From: Lachnospiraceae bacterium
Lineage (GTDB): Bacteria > Bacillota > Clostridia > Lachnospirales > Lachnospiraceae
Reading direction: 5' to 3'
Assembly (NCBI GenBank): GCA_014804755.1
Contig: JAAUZE010000025.1
Span: 62,001-126,000, forward strand
Length of the DNA: 64,000 nucleotides
The notes under the pieces were generated by a model that made no database searches, was not told where the DNA came from, and saw only the letters and a list, made by a program, of their open reading frames with translations. Positions 60,350 to 64,000 of the stretch are shown here, piece by piece; positions within the stretch are counted from its first letter, which is position 1; each line of letters begins with the position of its first letter. The translations under genes and the position numbers were made by a program.

Positions 60350-61621
60350 CTATATCCCTTCTTTTTTCTTGCTCCGACTCTTTTGCACCTGCAAAATAAG
60401 AATCTTTTCGTCCTGAACCCGATACGCGATCCTTCCCGCATAGCCAGTCTGCGCATAAAAGGTACAGGAGCAATATTCCTTCTTTTCCGTTACCGGTTCA
60501 TCCAGATTCTCCGCATTTTCGGCAAGGCAAAGCTCCGCGAGCGCCTCCTCCATCGCGATCAGCTCATCGTAACAGAACTCGCGCGCGGCGGTCCCGGCAA
60601 CCCCATCTCTGAATTCACAGCGCGGATAGGCCTCTTTCCATTTTTCGTTCAGCCGCTCCGTACGGGAACTTAACAGCGCTTTCAGTTCCTGCTCCCCTTC
60701 GGTGTTCTTCTGTTCCAGACGTTGAAGCTCTTCTTTTTTGGCCTGATATTCTTTCTCAAATTCTTCCTGTTTGCGCGCGCAGTCCTCCATGAGTGTCCGT
60801 GTCTCTGCGAGCATGGATTCGTAGGTATCCTTCTCTGCCGGCGATCCTTCTTTCGCGAGCAGCGCGTCCTCTTTCTCCTTTAAGGAACGCTTCTCGCTCT
60901 CCTGGGTCCGCATTTTATCCTCGCACATCTGCGCGGCATTCGTCAGACTCGTCTGCTCATTTTTCCATTCAGCATGTTCGGCAAGCAGCGTTTGCAGGCG
61001 CTCCTCCTCATCCAGATAGCGTAAGAGCGCCTCTCCCGCACGATAATCCGGCAGCGAGGATAACGTCGGAGCCAGCTTCTCATCATAAGCGCGCACCGCT
61101 GTCGCAACCGCATGCGCGAGCACTTCCCGATCCAGTTTTCCGGGCAAAAGCGTATCCTCAAAATCTTCCGGCTTCAGCCTCTTATTTTTATCCGCGATCA
61201 GCTCCGCCTTGCGCAGCGTCATGACTGCATCCGGCACGTCCGTTACCGCCTCTCCCGCTTTTGCGATCAGAAGCACGGACAGACGTTCCTCGGTCATTGC
61301 CGACGCATTCTTCTCTCCAAGCGACTCTAAGCGTTTGCAGAGATTTCCCTTCAAAAGCCGCTTCAATTCCTCCACGTCCTTGAGCATCAGGCTCTCCTGT
61401 GAGACTGCGATCTGCCCGGCAAGTGTCGGCGCCTCCGGCTCGGAGAATTGTTTTTTCGTGATGAGCTTCGTCACACGATTCGCAAGTCGGACGGATGTTC
61501 TCTTCGCCATCCCTGCCGCCGTTCTCGCATAGCCAGAAACCGTGACCTGTTCAAGCAGCGCCACTTCGTAGCAAAGCTGCTCTTTTGTCATTCTGGCAAT
61601 TCCGTCAAAAATCGTGATCAT
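60350..61621 (-). CDS. Coiled-coil hypothetical protein
   Basis: 423 residues. A helical N-terminal region (ITIFDGIARMTKEQLCYEVA), a middle helical part and a long Glu/Lys-rich coiled coil (about 215-325) precede a small C-terminal domain with CSCTFYAQTGYAGRIAYRVQDEKILILQVQ. No signal or membrane segment. The start at 61621 has AAAGGAG ten bases ahead; the longer frame runs through a hairpin element. Family not recognised. It forms an operon with the DUF3810 gene. Confidence 0.7.
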   Translation of the reverse strand: MITIFDGIARMTKEQLCYEVALLEQVTVSGYARTAAGMAKRTSVRLANRVTKLITKKQFSEPEAPTLAGQIAVSQESLMLKDVEELKRLLKGNLCKRLESLGEKNASAMTEERLSVLLIAKAGEAVTDVPDAVMTLRKAELIADKNKRLKPEDFEDTLLPGKLDREVLAHAVATAVRAYDEKLAPTLSSLPDYRAGEALLRYLDEEERLQTLLAEHAEWKNEQTSLTNAAQMCEDKMRTQESEKRSLKEKEDALLAKEGSPAEKDTYESMLAETRTLMEDCARKQEEFEKEYQAKKEELQRLEQKNTEGEQELKALLSSRTERLNEKWKEAYPRCEFRDGVAGTAAREFCYDELIAMEEALAELCLAENAENLDEPVTEKKEYCSCTFYAQTGYAGRIAYRVQDEKILILQVQKSRSKKKEGI

Positions 61622-61667
61622 TCCGATATCACTCCTTTCTAAACTTATAGGAATCTTCTTAATCCCA

Positions 61668-61721
61668 GAAGAATTTGCGAACGCAAATTCTTCGAAAGAA
61701 TGGCGCTCTGCGCCATTCTTT
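61668..61721 (-). repeat. Double-hairpin element after hflX, homologous to the 17.6-kb element
   Basis: On the minus strand, starting at the hflX stop: AAAGAATGGCGC-AGA-GCGCCATTCTTT (complement of 61695-61721), then C, then GAAGAATTTGC-GTTC-GCAAATTCTTC (61668-61693), then TGG. It aligns with 17596-17651 with compensatory changes in both stems. Confidence 0.75.
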
Positions 61722-61724
61722 TTT

Positions 61725-63029
61725 TTATCTTGCAAGGTATTGCTCGTATTTTAAGAAATCCCTGACCGGACAGATCAGATGCAGCCTTGTTCCGTCCTCC
61801 TCATATGCCAGCGATTTCACGGAACCCTGCTGCTGAAAATAAGGTACAAGCGCCGATTCGCGATACGGGATCACCATATCGCATTCCCGATAGCGCGCTG
61901 TGAGCTGCTCCTCAATGAGCGCCAAAAGCTCCCTCAAACCGCTGCGTTTTGCCGCGCTCATCGTAATGTGGTTCCCCGATACATAAGGAAGCTCCTGCGG
62001 CGCATCCTCCGCTTTATCCGCCTTATTGTAGACATAGATCATCGGAATGTCCCCTGCGCCAAGCTGCCTTAAGGTTTCGTTCGTCACCTTCACATGCTCC
62101 TTATGATGATCGTCAGAGCAGTCAACCACCTGTATCAGCAAGTCAGCCTCCAATGCCTCCTCCAGCGTGGAGTGAAACGCCTCCACCAGCTGATGCGGCA
62201 GTCTGCTGATAAATCCGACCGTATCCGACACCAGCATCGTATGACAGCCCTCCGGCGCGATCTGGCGCACCGTCGTATCAAGCGTGGCAAACAGCATATC
62301 CTGTTCGCCGACCTTTTTCTCCTCTCCCTGTCCGCTGTATTCCACCAGCGCGTTTAACAGCGTGGATTTTCCGGCGTTTGTATATCCGACAAGCGCCACC
62401 CGCGGAATGCCCGACTGCGTCCTCCTTTTCCGCTGTGTGCCGCGCTGCTTTTCGATTTCCTTCAGTTCCCGCTTTAACTCGGTCAGTCGATGCTCCAGCT
62501 TTCGTTTATCCAATTCTATCTTTTTTTCACCCGCACCGCGGTTACTCATGCTCCCGGTCGTTCCGCCCTGTCTGCCAAGCGCATCATGCAGACCCGCAAG
62601 ACGCGGCAGCATATATTGAAGACTCGCGGTTTCCACCTGCAGCATCGCCTCTTTGGAGCGCGCCCTGTCGCGGAAGATATCTAAAATAAGGGCTGTCCTG
62701 TCTTTTACCGGCAGACCGATTTCTTTTTGCAGGTTCCGAATCTGTAACGGAGAGAGCGTATTGTCAAAAATGATCTCCTCCACGCCCAGCTCCTGCGCCA
62801 TTTCCCTGACTTCCTGCACTTTCCCGGGCCCGATATAAAACGGCTTATTGACCGCGTCCAATGCCTGTGTGATGACGCCGGCCGGCTCTTTCCCGCATGC
62901 CTCGGCAAGACTTGCAAGCTCCTCCATCGCCATCTGAAAATTGTCGTCCCCATGCAATTCCATGCCGACCAATAATACCTTTTCCACCGTATCCGTCACA
63001 CTCCTTTCGAATCTGGACCTTTTCGTCAA
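61725..63029 (-). CDS. hflX: Ribosome-associated GTPase HflX
   Basis: 434 residues. An N-terminal domain (EKVLLVGMELHGDDNF ... LSPLQIRNLQKEIGLPVKDRTALILDIF) and a helical linker with MSNRGAGEKKIELDKRKLEHRL precede a GTPase domain with GYTNAGKSTLLNAL (G1), DTVGFISRLPHQLVEAF (G3) and NKAD (G4). HflX splits stalled ribosomes and can aid macrolide tolerance. The start is uncertain: TTG at 63029 or GTG at 62987 relative to AAAGGAG. It ends at a hairpin element. Confidence 0.93.
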   Translation of the reverse strand: MTKRSRFERSVTDTVEKVLLVGMELHGDDNFQMAMEELASLAEACGKEPAGVITQALDAVNKPFYIGPGKVQEVREMAQELGVEEIIFDNTLSPLQIRNLQKEIGLPVKDRTALILDIFRDRARSKEAMLQVETASLQYMLPRLAGLHDALGRQGGTTGSMSNRGAGEKKIELDKRKLEHRLTELKRELKEIEKQRGTQRKRRTQSGIPRVALVGYTNAGKSTLLNALVEYSGQGEEKKVGEQDMLFATLDTTVRQIAPEGCHTMLVSDTVGFISRLPHQLVEAFHSTLEEALEADLLIQVVDCSDDHHKEHVKVTNETLRQLGAGDIPMIYVYNKADKAEDAPQELPYVSGNHITMSAAKRSGLRELLALIEEQLTARYRECDMVIPYRESALVPYFQQQGSVKSLAYEEDGTRLHLICPVRDFLKYEQYLAR

Positions 63030-63170
63030 TTACCTGCCAATCATCCTTACAATCCATCTTATTTTAACAAAAATCCCAGCTTCTGTATAGCATATTTTCG
63101 CCATGTAAATTTTACTAATTCATGTTCTGTGCCGAAAAAAGAAACAAAAGATCCGTCAGCAGACATGGTC

Positions 63171-63217
63171 AAAAAAATCCTCATAAACACTGACCTCGTC
63201 AGCATTTATGAGGATTT
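63171..63217 (-). terminator. Terminator of the hybrid histidine kinase gene
   Basis: AAATCCTCATAAA pairs with TTTATGAGGATTT with an inner CTGAC/GTCAG stem; on the minus strand followed by a T-run. Confidence 0.88.
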
Positions 63218-63227
63218 ACATAAACCG

Positions 63228-64000
63228 CTACCTTTCTTTCGCCAAAATTGTCTCCAATGTTTCCAGCAGCTTTGGAATGTCGATCGGTTTCGGCACGTGA
63301 CCGTCCATACCCGCGTCGAACGCCCGCTGCCGATCCTCCTCAAAAGCATTGGCCGTCATTGCCACAATGGGAATCCCTGCTTTGTCGGGATCATCCATGG
63401 CGCGGATGGTCCGGGAAGCCGTATAACCATCCATCACTGGCATTTGCACATCCATCAGAATCAGATCGTAGGTGCCGGCCTGCGCCGTTTGCATGGCTTC
63501 GACAGCCCCAGTTCCGTCATCCGCTGTATCAACGACCATTCCGACCTCCTCCAACACCGTTTTGGCAATTTCCTGATTCAATTCGTTATCTTCCACCAAA
63601 AGTATCTTTTTGCCGACAAGAAACCGGGAGTGCGTATCCTGTTCCTCTGTCTCTTCACTCTCTCTGTACGGCGCCGTCAGGATTTCGCTGATTTCTGACA
63701 AGAACAGCGGTTTGGAACAGAATGCCGTAACGCCCGCCTCTCTCGCCTCCGCCTCAATGTCAGTCCAGTCATACGCGGTCATGATGATGATTTGAGCTTC
63801 CTCCCCAACGACCCTGCGCAGCCGCCGCGCAATCTCGACACCATTGATATCCGGGAGCAGCCAGTCGATCAGGAACACACGGAAGGGCTCGTTCTGCTCC
63901 TGAGCAAACTCCGCCCGGATAACAGCCTCCTCTCCTCTTGTGGCCCAATCGACGCTCATCCCGATGGAGGAAAGCATCTTGCTCACACTGGTACAGGTAT
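63228..64000 (-). CDS. C-terminal part of a hybrid histidine kinase / double receiver protein
   Basis: Partial: the frame stays open to the window edge, and in-frame residues TCTSV precede the first internal start. Two receiver domains are visible. The first carries FLIDWLLPDINGVEIARRL with its phospho-aspartate and CSKPLFLSEI. The second has ILLVEDNELNQEIA, LILMDVQMPVMDGYTASRTI, and KPIDIPKLLETL. Two tandem receivers with a short end are typical of large clostridial hybrid kinases; the kinase part would be beyond the window. Confidence 0.88.
   Translation of the reverse strand, partial: TCTSVSKMLSSIGMSVDWATRGEEAVIRAEFAQEQNEPFRVFLIDWLLPDINGVEIARRLRRVVGEEAQIIIMTAYDWTDIEAEAREAGVTAFCSKPLFLSEISEILTAPYRESEETEEQDTHSRFLVGKKILLVEDNELNQEIAKTVLEEVGMVVDTADDGTGAVEAMQTAQAGTYDLILMDVQMPVMDGYTASRTIRAMDDPDKAGIPIVAMTANAFEEDRQRAFDAGMDGHVPKPIDIPKLLETLETILAKER

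Noticed and set aside
1-64000. CRISPR arrays, complete insertion sequences, rRNA genes, replication origin
   Set aside because: No regularly spaced direct repeats, transposase reading frames, rRNA sequence or DnaA-box cluster were seen.

Overview
The window reads as chromosome of an anaerobic, endospore-forming clostridium, most likely a Lachnospiraceae member. Supporting evidence: a complete eight-gene spoIIIA sporulation operon, the clostridial block xseA-xseB-ispA-dxs-tlyA-nadK-argR, a stand-alone glycyl-radical domain protein, plant-glycan glycoside hydrolases, and strong AGGAGG-type ribosome binding sites. Nearly all genes lie on the minus strand. Several starts were moved from the longest possible reading frame to an internal ATG, GTG or TTG with a proper ribosome binding site.

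Layout. 1-11.8 kb is core: arginine repressor, NAD kinase, TlyA, MEP-pathway Dxs and a short-chain prenyl synthase, exonuclease VII, NusB, an Asp23 protein, a transglutaminase lipoprotein, RF3 and phosphopentomutase. 11.8-17.2 kb is spoIIIAH to spoIIIAA (transcribed AA to AH) behind a good sigma-E-type promoter; a divergent glycyl-radical protein gene starts beside it. 17.7-20.8 kb holds a GH2-GH5 pair. 20.8-24.1 kb has a LytTR regulator with an unknown partner, and a plus-strand operon DUF2975/Xre/small membrane protein/CPBP protease. 24.1-29.5 kb has a chemotaxis receptor, an Erm-type rRNA methyltransferase behind a leader that looks like a ribosome-controlled attenuator, and an ECF sigma/DUF4179 pair.

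29.6-42.9 kb is accessory, appears more AT-rich (not calculated) and is partly decayed. It holds two ankyrin proteins bracketed by near-identical terminator repeats, a tocopherol-cyclase-like protein, immunity-like proteins (DUF2185-DUF4241, LRR-zinc ribbon), an S66 (MccF-like) peptidase, a LysM protein, a Fic protein, and fragments of an Xre regulator, a tyrosine recombinase and a sugar acetyltransferase. It ends at two tRNA-Leu genes. 43.2-64 kb returns to ordinary content: a heterodimeric ABC exporter, a repeat-bearing lipoprotein, a FliD-like protein, a PflX-like radical SAM protein, a phosphoesterase, a C26 amidotransferase homologue lacking its catalytic cysteine, GH32 and GH31 enzymes, a DUF2974 lipase-like protein, an NdpA-type nucleoid protein, a DUF3810 protein, HflX, and the tail of a hybrid histidine kinase.

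The least explained signal is a set of short intergenic hairpin elements (stems 4-14 bp, mostly 3-4 nt loops) at 2.2, 7.1, 15.0, 17.6, 48.3, 53.3 and 61.7 kb. Two copies are clearly homologous and show compensatory stem changes, several lie inside operons, and two are bounded by direct repeats. The second notable signal is the erm leader, with a 20-codon upstream ORF ending on an intrinsic terminator.
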